DNA of 64,000 nt from Acidocella aromatica (GTDB taxonomy: Bacteria; Pseudomonadota; Alphaproteobacteria; Acetobacterales; Acetobacteraceae). The stretch is from contig NZ_JACHFJ010000012.1 in the NCBI RefSeq assembly GCF_014201825.1, positions 1-64,000 on the forward strand, written 5' to 3'. Positions 57,026-64,000 of this stretch are shown in pieces. The notes beneath the pieces were generated by a model. The model worked only from the letters and a program-made list of their open reading frames with translations. It ran no database searches and was not told where the DNA came from. The position numbers and the translations under genes are program-made. Position 1 is the first letter of the stretch. Each line of letters opens with the position of its first letter.

Positions 57026-58267
57026 CTAGTCGGACGCGGACGCAAATTTCTCCTGCCGCTCCCGCTCGAACATATAGTCCCGCGTCAGCGGCACCGCCTC
57101 CTGGTCGCGCATGAGCTGGATCTGGAAGTTCATGTGGTCCGCAAGGCTGAAGCTGACTTCCGAACCCGAAAGATAGAACTCGAACATACGGCAGAAGCGC
57201 TCGTCGTAGAGCGAGGCGATGGCATCCCGGTTGGCGGAGAAACGCCGGCGCCAATGCGCCAATGTCTTGGCATAATGCAGGCGCAGGATCTCGATGTCGC
57301 CAATGACGAGCCCTGATTTCTCCACCGGCCCCAGCACCTCGGACAATGCCGGGGAGTACCCACCAGGGAAGATGTACTTGGCGATCCAGGGGTTGGTCGC
57401 CCCCGGTCCCTCGAACCGCCCGATGGAATGCAGCAGCGCCACGCCATCCGGCTTCAGGCAGCGTTTGATGGTGGCGAAAAAGGCCGGGAAATTCGGCACC
57501 CCGACATGCTCGAACATGCCCACGGAGACGATGCGGTCGAACTGCCGGTCCATCGCCCGGTAATCCATCAGCTCGAAGCTTACCCGGTCGGCCAGCCCCG
57601 CCTCGGTCGCACGGGCACGGGCAGCGGCAAGTTGCTCCTCGGAAAGCGTGATACCCGTGACTCGCGCGCCGTAATCCCTGGCCAGCGTCAGGGCCGTGCC
57701 CCCCCAGCCGCAGCCGATGTCCAGCACCTCGAGGTCCGGCCTGTCCAGCAGCAGCTTGGCCGCGATATGCCGCTTCTTCGCCGCCTGGGCTTCCTCCAGC
57801 GCCTCATCCCCGCGCGGGAAATAGGCGCAGGAGTATTGCCGGTCGCGGTCCAGGAACAGGGAATACAGCCGCCCATTGAGGTCGTAATGATGCGCGACAT
57901 TATGCTTGGACTGGCTTGCCCCGTTGGCCTGCAACAGCGGACGCAGCAGCCGGCCCAGCCTGGCGTTGAACGCCAGGCTGGGCAGATTGAAGTCCCGCAG
58001 GTTGTCCATCATCACGCAGAGCACGTCATGGATGGTGCCGTTCACCGGAACCATCCCCTCATCCATGTAGGCTTCACCCAGGCCCAGCCCGGGGTTGAGC
58101 ACCAACGCCCTTAGCGTCTGCTCGTTCTTTATATGGATCCCGGCGCGGAACCCTTCACCGTCGCCATATTCGCTGCGCGTGCCACCGGGCCAGACGACCA
58201 GGAACGCCCCTCGGCGCACCAGCCTGGCGAGCATGCGATCCAGAAGCTTTTGCCATAGCCAGATCAC
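57026..58267 (-). CDS. cfa: Cyclopropane-fatty-acyl-phospholipid synthase family methyltransferase
   Basis: A 413-residue SAM-dependent enzyme of the CFA synthase family that methylates unsaturated acyl chains of phospholipids. The SAM loop V-L-D-I-G-C-G-W-G-G-T-A-L is at about 181-193. H-Y-D-L-N and Y-S-C-A-Y-F mark the substrate region, and the C-terminal E-I-L-R-L-H-Y-A-K-T-L motif is typical. I chose GTG 58267, which has AAAGGAGAG 9 bases upstream, over an ATG at 58312 and a longer frame without such signals. CFA helps membranes resist acid, fitting the suspected acidophile. Some relatives are not true CFA synthases. Confidence 0.85.
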   Translation of the reverse strand: MIWLWQKLLDRMLARLVRRGAFLVVWPGGTRSEYGDGEGFRAGIHIKNEQTLRALVLNPGLGLGEAYMDEGMVPVNGTIHDVLCVMMDNLRDFNLPSLAFNARLGRLLRPLLQANGASQSKHNVAHHYDLNGRLYSLFLDRDRQYSCAYFPRGDEALEEAQAAKKRHIAAKLLLDRPDLEVLDIGCGWGGTALTLARDYGARVTGITLSEEQLAAARARATEAGLADRVSFELMDYRAMDRQFDRIVSVGMFEHVGVPNFPAFFATIKRCLKPDGVALLHSIGRFEGPGATNPWIAKYIFPGGYSPALSEVLGPVEKSGLVIGDIEILRLHYAKTLAHWRRRFSANRDAIASLYDERFCRMFEFYLSGSEVSFSLADHMNFQIQLMRDQEAVPLTRDYMFERERQEKFASASD

Positions 58268-58337
58268 GTCTCTACTCTCCTTTTTTGGGAGAACATCAGC
58301 GATACTGACCATAACACAAAAAATGTGCCCGCAAAGA

Positions 58338-58375
58338 AAAACGTCCTCCACCTGGGGGTGAAGGACGCTTTTTAT
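58338..58375. terminator. Terminator after rplI
   Basis: A 10-bp stem with one mismatch (GTCCTCCACC / GGTGAAGGAC) and loop TGGG is flanked by A5 on the left and T5 on the right, giving T runs on both strands. It ends the rpsF-rpsR-rplI operon and isolates the CFA-synthase-like gene. Confidence 0.82.
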
Positions 58376-58404
58376 TGCCGTATGAACAGGTTTTAAGCCA
58401 AGGC

Positions 58405-58962
58405 TTAGCCTTCGGCTTCTTCTTCCTGGCCAAAGAGCGGGCCGAGTTCCGGCTTCTCGTCGGCTTCCTGGGCGATCACCTCGCCACGGGCCTGCTTCTC
58501 CGCCTCTTCCACGGAGCGGGCGGCGTTCACCTTGATGTCGATGATCACTTCCGGGTGCAGCTCAACGCGCACGGAGGAAATGCCCAGCGACTTGATCGGG
58601 TGGACCAGCAGCACCTGGTTGCGGCTGATGGACAGGCCAGCAGCGGTCGCGGCATCGGAGATGTCGCGGCTGGAGACGGAACCATACAGCGCGCCAGCTT
58701 CGGAGGCCTGGCGGATCAGGGTGACGGTCAGGCCCGCCACGCGCTCAGCCACGCGCTCCGCCTCTTCGCGGCGCTTGAGGTTCTGGGCCTCGAGCTGGGC
58801 GCGCTCGCGCTCAAAGCGCTCCTTGTTCGCCTTGGTGGCGCGCACGGCCTTGGCCTGGGGCAGCAGGAAGTTGCGGGCATAGCCCGGCTTCACCGACACC
58901 AGCTCGCCCATCTGGCCGAGCTTCTCAACGCGCTGCAGCAGGATCAGATCAACGTTTGCCAT
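58405..58962 (-). CDS. rplI: 50S ribosomal protein L9
   Basis: A 185-residue large-subunit protein. The N-terminal 23S-binding domain has [32 protein letters not shown] (spread over 4-35). The long connecting helix and the C-terminal domain with L-Y-G-S-V-S follow. An acidic C-terminal extension makes it longer than the 149 residues of E. coli L9, usual in alphaproteobacteria. It is third in the rpsF-rpsR-rplI operon. Confidence 0.97.
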   Translation of the reverse strand: MANVDLILLQRVEKLGQMGELVSVKPGYARNFLLPQAKAVRATKANKERFERERAQLEAQNLKRREEAERVAERVAGLTVTLIRQASEAGALYGSVSSRDISDAATAAGLSISRNQVLLVHPIKSLGISSVRVELHPEVIIDIKVNAARSVEEAEKQARGEVIAQEADEKPELGPLFGQEEEAEG

Positions 58963-58974
58963 TGTCTTTTCTCC

Positions 58975-59250
58975 TTAGCTCAGCACGTAGGGCAGCAGGG
59001 CGAGGAAGCGGGCGCGCTTGATGGCCTTGGCCAGCTCACGCTGCTTCTTGCCGCTGACGGCGGTGATGCGGGAGGGGACGATCTTGCCGCGCTCGGAGAG
59101 GAAGCGGGAGAGCAGACGCACGTCCTTGTAGTCGATCACCGGCGCGCCGGCGCCGGAGAACGGGCAGGACTTCTTGCGGCGGAAGAACGGACGGCGGGCG
59201 CCAACGGCGGGGCGGCGCAGGCCGGGGGTCGGTTCGGTCGTTTCGGACAT
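58975..59250 (-). CDS. rpsR: 30S ribosomal protein S18
   Basis: A 91-residue small-subunit protein. It shows [21 protein letters not shown] and [26 protein letters not shown], all characteristic. It binds S6 on the 30S platform. Its ATG overlaps the stop of rpsF (TAATG), so the partners are translated together. Confidence 0.97.
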   Translation of the reverse strand: MSETTEPTPGLRRPAVGARRPFFRRKKSCPFSGAGAPVIDYKDVRLLSRFLSERGKIVPSRITAVSGKKQRELAKAIKRARFLALLPYVLS

Positions 59251-59726
59251 TAGATTTCCTCCTCGGCGCCGTAGTCATCACGGTCGGCGCGGAACTCGTC
59301 ACGCGCGCGGAACTCCTCACGGCCCTCATCGAAGCCGCGCTTGCGGCCGGACTCGAAGCGGCCAGCGGGCTTGGGCCCACGGAAGGAACGCTCACGGTCG
59401 TCGGCCTTGCGGGACAGGATGGCGGAGGGCTCCTCGGAGATCTCTTCCACGCGCACGGTCATGAAGCGCAGGACGTCCTCGTTCAGGGTCAGTTGGCGCT
59501 CCATCTCCTGCATGGCGGGGGAAGCGGCATCCAGACCCAGAAGGATGTAGTGGCCCTTGCGGTTCTTCTTGATGCGGTAGGCCAGCGAGCGCAGGCCCCA
59601 ATATTCGCGTTTCTTGACGGCACCGCCATCGGCTTCGATCGCGGCAACGGCGGCATCGGCGACGGCGTCGGCCTGCGCCTGGGTGATCTCGCTGCGCGCG
59701 ATCACCACGGTTTCATAAAGCGGCAT
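59250..59726 (-). CDS. rpsF: 30S ribosomal protein S6
   Basis: A 158-residue small-subunit protein. It begins [13 protein letters not shown] and shows [19 protein letters not shown] and the [11 protein letters not shown] segment. It has a long charged Arg/Glu/Asp-rich tail (about 100-158) that makes it larger than the usual 95-135 residues. It heads the rpsF-rpsR-rplI operon. The long upstream region may hold its promoter. Confidence 0.96.
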   Translation of the reverse strand: MPLYETVVIARSEITQAQADAVADAAVAAIEADGGAVKKREYWGLRSLAYRIKKNRKGHYILLGLDAASPAMQEMERQLTLNEDVLRFMTVRVEEISEEPSAILSRKADDRERSFRGPKPAGRFESGRKRGFDEGREEFRARDEFRADRDDYGAEEEI

Positions 59727-59962
59727 ATGTCCCTCCCTACGGCTGATTCAGCTCAGGTCCTGGTCTGGACCACCCGGGAATCGGGGCGAGCATAGCCAGG
59801 CGCGATGCCACGCACCCAGCAGGGAAGGCGGGGCTTAAGCACGGATGACCACGGAAAACAAGGGGGACTCCCGGAATCCACGCCCTCACGCCGCCATTTC
59901 CAATCCGGGCACGCCGTTCAGTGCACCAAGACGCCGGTTTTCCCCACCCCGTGCGAATGTCC

Positions 59963-59983
59963 ATTGATAATCATTATTATCGT
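59963..59983 (+). promoter_or_regulatory. Fur-box-like iron regulatory site
   Basis: The core TGATAAT-C-ATTATTA (59965-59979) is close to the 7-1-7 Fur consensus, and GATAAT...ATTATC (59966-59981) forms an inverted repeat with a 4-base spacer. It lies about 105 bases upstream of a putative heme-binding protein gene, so iron control is plausible. Other Fur-family proteins or chance in AT-rich DNA remain possible. Confidence 0.55.
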
Positions 59984-60007
59984 ACAATTAGTTACTGTTT
60001 CGATGGT

Positions 60008-60033
60008 TGCACAATCACCTATTTTTTTGTGCA
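60008..60033 (+). promoter_or_regulatory. TGCACAA/TTGTGCA inverted repeat
   Basis: A perfect 7-bp inverted repeat with a 12-base spacer lies between the Fur-like site and the nitrobindin-like gene, including a T7 run. It may be an operator or a transcript hairpin; I cannot choose. Confidence 0.35.
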
Positions 60034-60085
60034 GATGCTTACAGTCCACTTTATTCTGGGTCATCAACAAAACAGGATCACTCCC

Positions 60086-60745
60086 ATGCCATTCTTCAAA
60101 AAATCCGCTATCTTCGCCGCAGCCCTTATCGTCCCTGCCGCCATGCCCTGCACCCAGGCGCTGGCCGCCACCCCGGGAACAGACACTGTGATCAACGGGC
60201 TGGATTACGGCCCGCTTGCTTCGCTGGTGGGCACCTGGAAGAGCGACGCCACCGGCGGTGTCGACATTGCCCCCGGCCGCGAAGGCTCAAAAGTCGGTAA
60301 AGGCGGCGTGGCGGTCGAACCCTCTTATGAAACCATAACCTTCACCCCGGCTGGCGATGCCACCAACGCCAGCGACCAGCATCTGGCCGCAATGTTTTAC
60401 CATCAGCAGGTCTTCCGGAAGAGCGACAACAAGCAGTTCCACGACCAGATCGGATATCTGATCTACGACAAGGCCAATCAGACGGTTTATGACACCTTCT
60501 GCATTCCCCGGGCTGTCTGCGTCGTGGCCGAAGGCAAGCCGGGAACCACGCTGACCCTGAAATCCGAAGGCCAGGGCATCGCCCAGTCACAATACATGGT
60601 TAAAAACGACAGTACCGAAAACTTTACGATAACCTACGAGATATCTAAAAACACTTTGAAGTATAAACAGGAAACGAGTTTGCAGGTGTACGGCAAGCCG
60701 TTTTCCCACATCGACTCCGGCACGCTTACAAAAGCAGGGAATTAG
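60086..60745 (+). CDS. Exported nitrobindin-like heme-binding beta-barrel protein
   Basis: A 219-residue protein with a signal peptide (about 1-27, ending A-L-A-A). The mature part starts L-A-S-L-V-G-T-W-K-S, the G-x-W signature of the nitrobindin/FABP-like barrel, followed by repeated beta strands with S-Y-E-T-I-T-F-T, H-Q-Q-V-F-R-K, H-D-Q-I-G-Y-L and a C-I-P-R-A-V-C pair that could be a disulfide. Relatives bind heme, NO or hydrophobic ligands. The 3' third is A-rich with codons such as AAA and TCT unlike neighbours, suggesting recent acquisition. The start at 60086 follows AGGA. An upstream Fur-like site fits an iron or heme link. Confidence 0.7.
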   Translation: MPFFKKSAIFAAALIVPAAMPCTQALAATPGTDTVINGLDYGPLASLVGTWKSDATGGVDIAPGREGSKVGKGGVAVEPSYETITFTPAGDATNASDQHLAAMFYHQQVFRKSDNKQFHDQIGYLIYDKANQTVYDTFCIPRAVCVVAEGKPGTTLTLKSEGQGIAQSQYMVKNDSTENFTITYEISKNTLKYKQETSLQVYGKPFSHIDSGTLTKAGN

Positions 60746-60779
60746 GAGCTAAAGCAAAAAGCCCCTTCTTCTCGTAACA

Positions 60780-60905
60780 GCACCAGCTTCACATCCGGCT
60801 CTCGGGGATGACAAACCCCAACCGACGGATAAAAGCCTGCATCAGCGCGTTATCCGCCAGCACCTTGCTCGGCGAATAACGCGCATGCCCCGCGCGCGGG
60901 GCCGC
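60780..60905 (-). pseudogene. Frameshifted remnant of the GNAT 3' end of a Pat-type acetyltransferase
   Basis: Read on the minus strand, this stretch gives V-L-A-D-N-A-L-M-Q-A-F-I-R-R-L-G-F-V-I. This matches the C-terminal V-L-A-D-N-A-P-M-L-S-F-I-K-H-L-G-F-T-V of the intact gene at 62002. Nucleotide similarity continues through GCGCGCGG upstream and GAGCCGGATGT-like sequence downstream. An extra A in the GCAAGGTGCTGG stretch and changes near the stop break the frame. It is about 1.1 kb from the intact copy in the same direction, so it looks like a decayed partial duplicate. Confidence 0.75.
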
Positions 60906-60975
60906 TTGACGACCTCACGCCGTGACGATCATCGGGCAGTCATGCCACCTCCACCACAGCGCGGGATCGTTCAAG

Positions 60976-61467
60976 CTAGTAGGCCCGTTCCCCCATGACA
61001 TTCCCCGGCGGATCGTAATCGCAGACCAGCACGTCGCGCCCGTAATTCTCAGCGAACCCGCACCCAACCTCGGTCGTCGCCCTCCAGACCATTTGGCTGT
61101 AATGGCCCACATCCATCCAGTTTCCGGTCGTGGAAATGTCCGGGAAATTGCCATTGGTAAAGTTGGCCTGCTCGCCGCCCCACAGATCGACCAGCTGCGT
61201 CAGCGACTGGGTACCGGCCGCGGCCATCGCCAGGTTCTGGCCCGACCCACTGTGTTCCAGCCGCCCGATCTTGGCGAGATGATCGGCCCATTGCTGCGCA
61301 TTGGCCGCCAGCCGGTTGGACCACCGCAACGGCGGAAGGCCAACATCTGCCCGATAGGCGTTGTGGGCGGCCAGCAGCTCGGCTTCGCCGCTTTGATCTT
61401 CCTGGGCATGAGCCGATGCGCCGAAAGACAGGGCAACAAACACGGCGGCGATGGATAGTCTCTTCAT
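60976..61467 (-). CDS. Exported CAP/SCP-family protein
   Basis: A 163-residue protein with a signal peptide (about 1-21, A-S-A-H-A-Q) and a CAP domain. A-H-N-A-Y-R-A opens it, L-E-H-S (about 75-78) gives the first cavity His, V-G-H-Y-S-Q-M-V-W-R-A-T (about 129-140) is the second signature, and V-C-D-Y-D-P-P-G-N-V-M-G (about 150-161) is the end motif. The cavity glutamate of the usual G-E-N-L reads G-Q-N-L. Two cysteines near the C-terminus may pair. Bacterial CAP proteins are secreted and poorly understood. GAGGG precedes the ATG. It lies between the decayed and intact acetyltransferase copies. Confidence 0.87.
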   Translation of the reverse strand: MKRLSIAAVFVALSFGASAHAQEDQSGEAELLAAHNAYRADVGLPPLRWSNRLAANAQQWADHLAKIGRLEHSGSGQNLAMAAAGTQSLTQLVDLWGGEQANFTNGNFPDISTTGNWMDVGHYSQMVWRATTEVGCGFAENYGRDVLVCDYDPPGNVMGERAY

Positions 61468-61643
61468 TATACCCTCTGTTAGTCCAGCTGACGACCGGCG
61501 CAAGCCGGGTCGAAAAGCCGGATAACGGCGCGGTATGGCGGAGATAAGGCGGTCTCGCGCGCCCGCCAGTGCCGCCCCCTTGCCGCAGGCTGGCGCCCAT
61601 GGCTATACGGGCCCCGCGATTTTGACATAGGAACTGCCGTCTC

Positions 61644-61952
61644 ATGACCATCACCACGACCTTTGGCTTCCCCGAAGCCGCTGCCCGTCTGGGCGTTGCC
61701 GTCCGCACCCTGCGCCGCGCCATTCGCGCGGGCCTCGTGCCGGCCCCGGCGCAGTCCGGCGCCACTGCCGTCCTGTCCGACGCCTGGCTGGAGAGCGTGC
61801 TGGCCGCCATTAACGAGAACCCCGCCGCGCTGAGCCGCACCCTGACCCAGAAGGTCCCGCCCTTCGCCCGCTACGAGGGCACCTCCTGCTGGCGCAAGTA
61901 CCGCACCCGCGTGCGCGACTACTACGCCTTCCAGGCCTCGCTGGCCGTCTAA
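61644..61952 (+). CDS. Small helix-turn-helix protein
   Basis: A 102-residue protein. The N-terminal F-P-E-A-A-A-R-L-G-V-A-V-R-T-L-R-R-A-I-R-A-G (about 9-30) reads as a MerR/excisionase-type helix-turn-helix. A second part is rich in aromatics and arginines (R-Y-E-G-T-S-C-W-R-K-Y-R-T-R-V-R-D-Y-Y). It could be a small DNA-binding regulator of a mobile element or of neighbouring genes; no target is evident. The ribosome site is weak (AGGA about 12 bases upstream). A strong terminator follows its stop. Confidence 0.65.
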   Translation: MTITTTFGFPEAAARLGVAVRTLRRAIRAGLVPAPAQSGATAVLSDAWLESVLAAINENPAALSRTLTQKVPPFARYEGTSCWRKYRTRVRDYYAFQASLAV

Positions 61953-61964
61953 GGCTCCCAACGC

Positions 61965-62000
61965 AAATAAGGCCGGCGGTGCTCCCGCCGGCCTTATTTA
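61965..62000. terminator. Strong bidirectional terminator
   Basis: A perfect 15-bp stem (61965-61979 pairing with 61985-61999) has a TGCTC loop and A/T-rich arms' ends, giving T-rich tails on both strands. It ends the helix-turn-helix gene and the acetyltransferase gene, which converge here. Confidence 0.92.
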
Positions 62001-62001
62001 T

Positions 62002-64000
62002 TTACAGCGCCAGCTTCGCCTCCACCACATCCGGCTCGTCGGGGATGCGCGCAACGGTGAAGCCCAGGTGCTTGATGAAGGAAAGCATCGGCGCGTTATC
62101 CGCCAGCACCTGCCCGGCGATCTCCCGCATCTCCCGCGCGCGGCCCCACTCTATAATCGCGCGCATCAGCGCCGAGCCCAGCCCCAGCCCCTTGGCCGCA
62201 GGCTCCACCGACACGGCAAACTCCCCGGTAAGACCGTCGGTATCGTCGCGCACCAGCCGGGCCACGCCCATGGTGGCGCCGGTCGCCTCGTTTTTGGCGA
62301 TGAATGCCATCTCACGGGTGTAGTCCACGTCCGTCATACGGGTGATCTGCTCCACCGGCAGGCTCTTCATCGGCGAGAAGAATCGGTAACGCATGTCCTC
62401 GGGCGTCAGGCGCGCGACCATGGCGATATGCGCGTCGGCATCCTCGGGGCGCACGGGGCGGATGGTGAATTTCATCCCCTTGGCCTCGTAGCTGCTCGCG
62501 AGATCCGCCGGATACGGGCTGATGATCGGCTCGGGCCGCACCGCGCCCGGTGGGCGCAGCACGATGCGCGCGCTGCCCGCCACCGCCCCGGTCTCGTTGG
62601 CGAACACGGGGTCGAGATCGAGCAGCGCGATCTCCGGCGTATCGAGGATGAGCTGGCTCACCCGCACCAGGATCGCGGCGATAGCCTCCTCATCCGCCGC
62701 CTCCTGGCCGCGATGCGCCGCCAGCAGCGGCGCCACCTGGGCGCGGTGGATGAGCGCGCGGGCCAGAGTAAGGTTGAGCGGCGGCAGATCGGCGGCCAGC
62801 AGCGAGACGTCGTCCGGGTCGCCGCCCCCGGCGCCGAAGCCGATCAGCGGCCCCAGCACCGGATGGTCAGAAACCCGCACCCGCAGCAAGGTGCTGCGCG
62901 GCGCCTGCGCCTGCACCACGAACCCGGCCTTGGCGACATCGTCGCCCCGCTGCACCAGCCGCGCCAGAATCGACCTCCCGGCATGGCGCACCGCCGCCGC
63001 GTCCGGCAGGTCCAGCACCACGGAGCCGGGGAAGAGATGCGTCGGCACATCGGGGTGCGAGAGCTTGAGCACGGCGGGATAGCCCAGCGCCTCGGCGGCC
63101 TCCGCGGCTTCGTCCGGCGTCGTCACATGGCGGCTCTCGATCGTCTTGATGTTATAGGCGGAGACCAGCGCCAGCGCCTCGTCCTGCAGCAGCACATTCT
63201 GCCCATGCGCCCGCGCCGCGCTGATCTGCGCCGCCACATGGGCCTTGTCGCCATTGATGCGCAGCACAGTGGCGTCGGGCAGTTCGCGCGCCGCCGCGCG
63301 GTTGTGGCGGTTACGCAGCAGGTGGCGGAACCCGGCCACGGCACTTTCCGGCGTGTCGAAACAGGCGAAGCGCGCCTCGCTGAGCATATGGCGGTGGCGC
63401 AAGCCCTGCGCCTCGCCCATCACCGAGATCAGCAGCGGAACCTTGACCGTCTGAGCGCAGGCGATCAGCGTCTCGATGGCGGTATCGCCCTCATCGTCGC
63501 TGGGCGCGTGCACCACCAATATGCCTCCAACCTCGGGGGCTGAGGAGAGTTGTGCGGCAGCCTCGGCCAAGCGCGTCGGCCCCTTGCCGACGAAGATCGG
63601 CCCCGTGGCCGGCACCTTGCCCAAAGTGAGGGAGAGCACTTGCCGCGTCTCGGGGGCCAGCTCCGCCATCGGCACGCCGGAGCGCAGCGCCTCATCCGCC
63701 GCCAATCGCCCGATGGCCGTGGAGTTGGTGATGATGGCGAGGTTATCGCCGCGCACCGGCTTCACGCGGGTCAGGGTCTCGGCGGCGGCCAGGAACTCGC
63801 TGATCGACGAGGTGAGCAGCACGCCGGCTCGGGCCATGGCGGCCTCAAGCGCGGCGGCTTGCTTGGCCCCGGGGAAATCCATGCGCATCCCCGGCACGAT
63901 GGCGACCACCGGGCGCAGCCTTGCCGCAGCGCGCGCCGCCGAGAAGAACAGCTTGGGGTCGCGCAGCCGGTCGATCTCGACCATGATCGCGGCGGTATTG
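62002..64000 (-). CDS. Pat/PatZ-type protein acetyltransferase (NDP-forming acyl-CoA synthetase fused to GNAT), 5' end outside window
   Basis: At least 666 residues are visible and the reading frame runs past the right edge, so the N-terminus is missing. The visible part covers the end of the CoA-binding region, the succinyl-CoA-ligase-like domain (V-V-A-I-V-P-G onwards), an ATP-grasp-like domain (A-L-V-S-A-Y-N-I-K near 275 of the visible frame), and a C-terminal GNAT domain (F-T-I-R-P-V-R-P-E-D-A-D; acetyl-CoA loop A-K-G-L-G-L-G-S-A-L-M). Family members acetylate lysines of acetyl-CoA synthetase and others. Full proteins have about 890 residues. A decayed copy of its 3' end is at 60780. The catalytic His of the ligase part cannot be judged. 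Confidence 0.88.
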   Translation of the reverse strand, partial: NTAAIMVEIDRLRDPKLFFSAARAAARLRPVVAIVPGMRMDFPGAKQAAALEAAMARAGVLLTSSISEFLAAAETLTRVKPVRGDNLAIITNSTAIGRLAADEALRSGVPMAELAPETRQVLSLTLGKVPATGPIFVGKGPTRLAEAAAQLSSAPEVGGILVVHAPSDDEGDTAIETLIACAQTVKVPLLISVMGEAQGLRHRHMLSEARFACFDTPESAVAGFRHLLRNRHNRAAARELPDATVLRINGDKAHVAAQISAARAHGQNVLLQDEALALVSAYNIKTIESRHVTTPDEAAEAAEALGYPAVLKLSHPDVPTHLFPGSVVLDLPDAAAVRHAGRSILARLVQRGDDVAKAGFVVQAQAPRSTLLRVRVSDHPVLGPLIGFGAGGGDPDDVSLLAADLPPLNLTLARALIHRAQVAPLLAAHRGQEAADEEAIAAILVRVSQLILDTPEIALLDLDPVFANETGAVAGSARIVLRPPGAVRPEPIISPYPADLASSYEAKGMKFTIRPVRPEDADAHIAMVARLTPEDMRYRFFSPMKSLPVEQITRMTDVDYTREMAFIAKNEATGATMGVARLVRDDTDGLTGEFAVSVEPAAKGLGLGSALMRAIIEWGRAREMREIAGQVLADNAPMLSFIKHLGFTVARIPDEPDVVEAKLAL

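Larger units (their letters stand above)
59727..60085. other. Divergent intergenic region with AT-rich half
   Basis: This 359-base gap between rpsF and the nitrobindin-like gene has no supportable gene. Its left half is GC-rich and probably holds the rpsF promoter and leader. From about 59940 it turns AT-rich and contains the Fur-like site and the TGCACAA/TTGTGCA inverted repeat described separately. Confidence 0.45.

Noticed and set aside
62068..63543. Plus-strand 491-codon frame opposite the acetyltransferase
   Set aside because: It lacks recognisable motifs and mirrors a multi-domain enzyme.

Overview
The window is 64 kb of a GC-rich alphaproteobacterial chromosome. The Usg gene, the DUF6476-rluD pair, a one-cysteine DksA, the perM-hda block beside purMN, and ParB-, phage- and PHA-type genes suggest Rhodospirillales, most likely Acetobacteraceae. 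That placement is inferred from protein resemblance only. Most of the window is ordinary housekeeping and metabolic DNA with small accessory patches. There are about 63 supported protein genes, one tRNA-Glu, one clear pseudogene and one gene remnant.

Layout. 1-6.2 kb is accessory: an orphan ParB-like gene beside an AT-rich tract, a zinc-type dehydrogenase divergent from a short-chain dehydrogenase, an FUSC exporter and a tiny phage-type gene next to tRNA-Glu. 6.5-9.5 kb is core: DUF6476, rluD, rpoH, dksA. 9.7-18.4 kb is rich in surface-sugar genes: a diverged DUF1537 kinase-like protein, a lipid-carrier-type GT2 and a TVP38 protein run rightward. A dead MFS gene follows, then a leftward run with stop/start contacts (GST, PCuAC-like, GT2, GT4, GT92-like/GT61 fusion). 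18.4-28.9 kb holds a lipoprotein, folP-glmM-thiD, a globin-coupled chemotaxis transducer, a class II aldolase with an exported unknown protein, an orphan Wza-like lipoprotein, a YnfM-type MFS gene, and an SDR divergent from a DeoR regulator.

29-42.7 kb is central metabolism: ppdK, glyQS, accA, mscL, glpX, hom, an AlaC/DapL-type aminotransferase and PHA synthase. 42.8-49.8 kb holds an O-antigen-ligase-like gene with a GT4, a CobW GTPase, a polytopic membrane protein, groESL with a CIRCE operator, and usg. 49.8-59.7 kb holds ppk, hda, perM, purMN, a 49-residue CoxIV-like protein, GNAT, an S49 protease, a CFA-synthase-like enzyme and rpsF-rpsR-rplI. 59.8-64 kb is accessory again: a nitrobindin-like exported protein behind a Fur-like site, a frameshifted remnant of an acetyltransferase 3' end, a CAP-domain protein, an HTH protein, and the intact acetyltransferase (Pat/PatZ type) running off the right edge.

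How the parts fit. Stress control is concentrated here (rpoH, dksA, CIRCE-controlled groESL, ppk). Carbon flow passes through PPDK, GlpX, ACC and PHA synthase. Several separated glycosyltransferase modules, a ligase and an export lipoprotein probably contribute to surface glycans. I did not see a CRISPR array, an intact insertion sequence, an rRNA or a convincing new defence system. The most unusual loci are the duplicated acetyltransferase tail flanking the CAP/HTH segment, the two-domain glycosyltransferase in a mixed operon, the diverged kinase-like gene and a hairpin over the MFS start codon.
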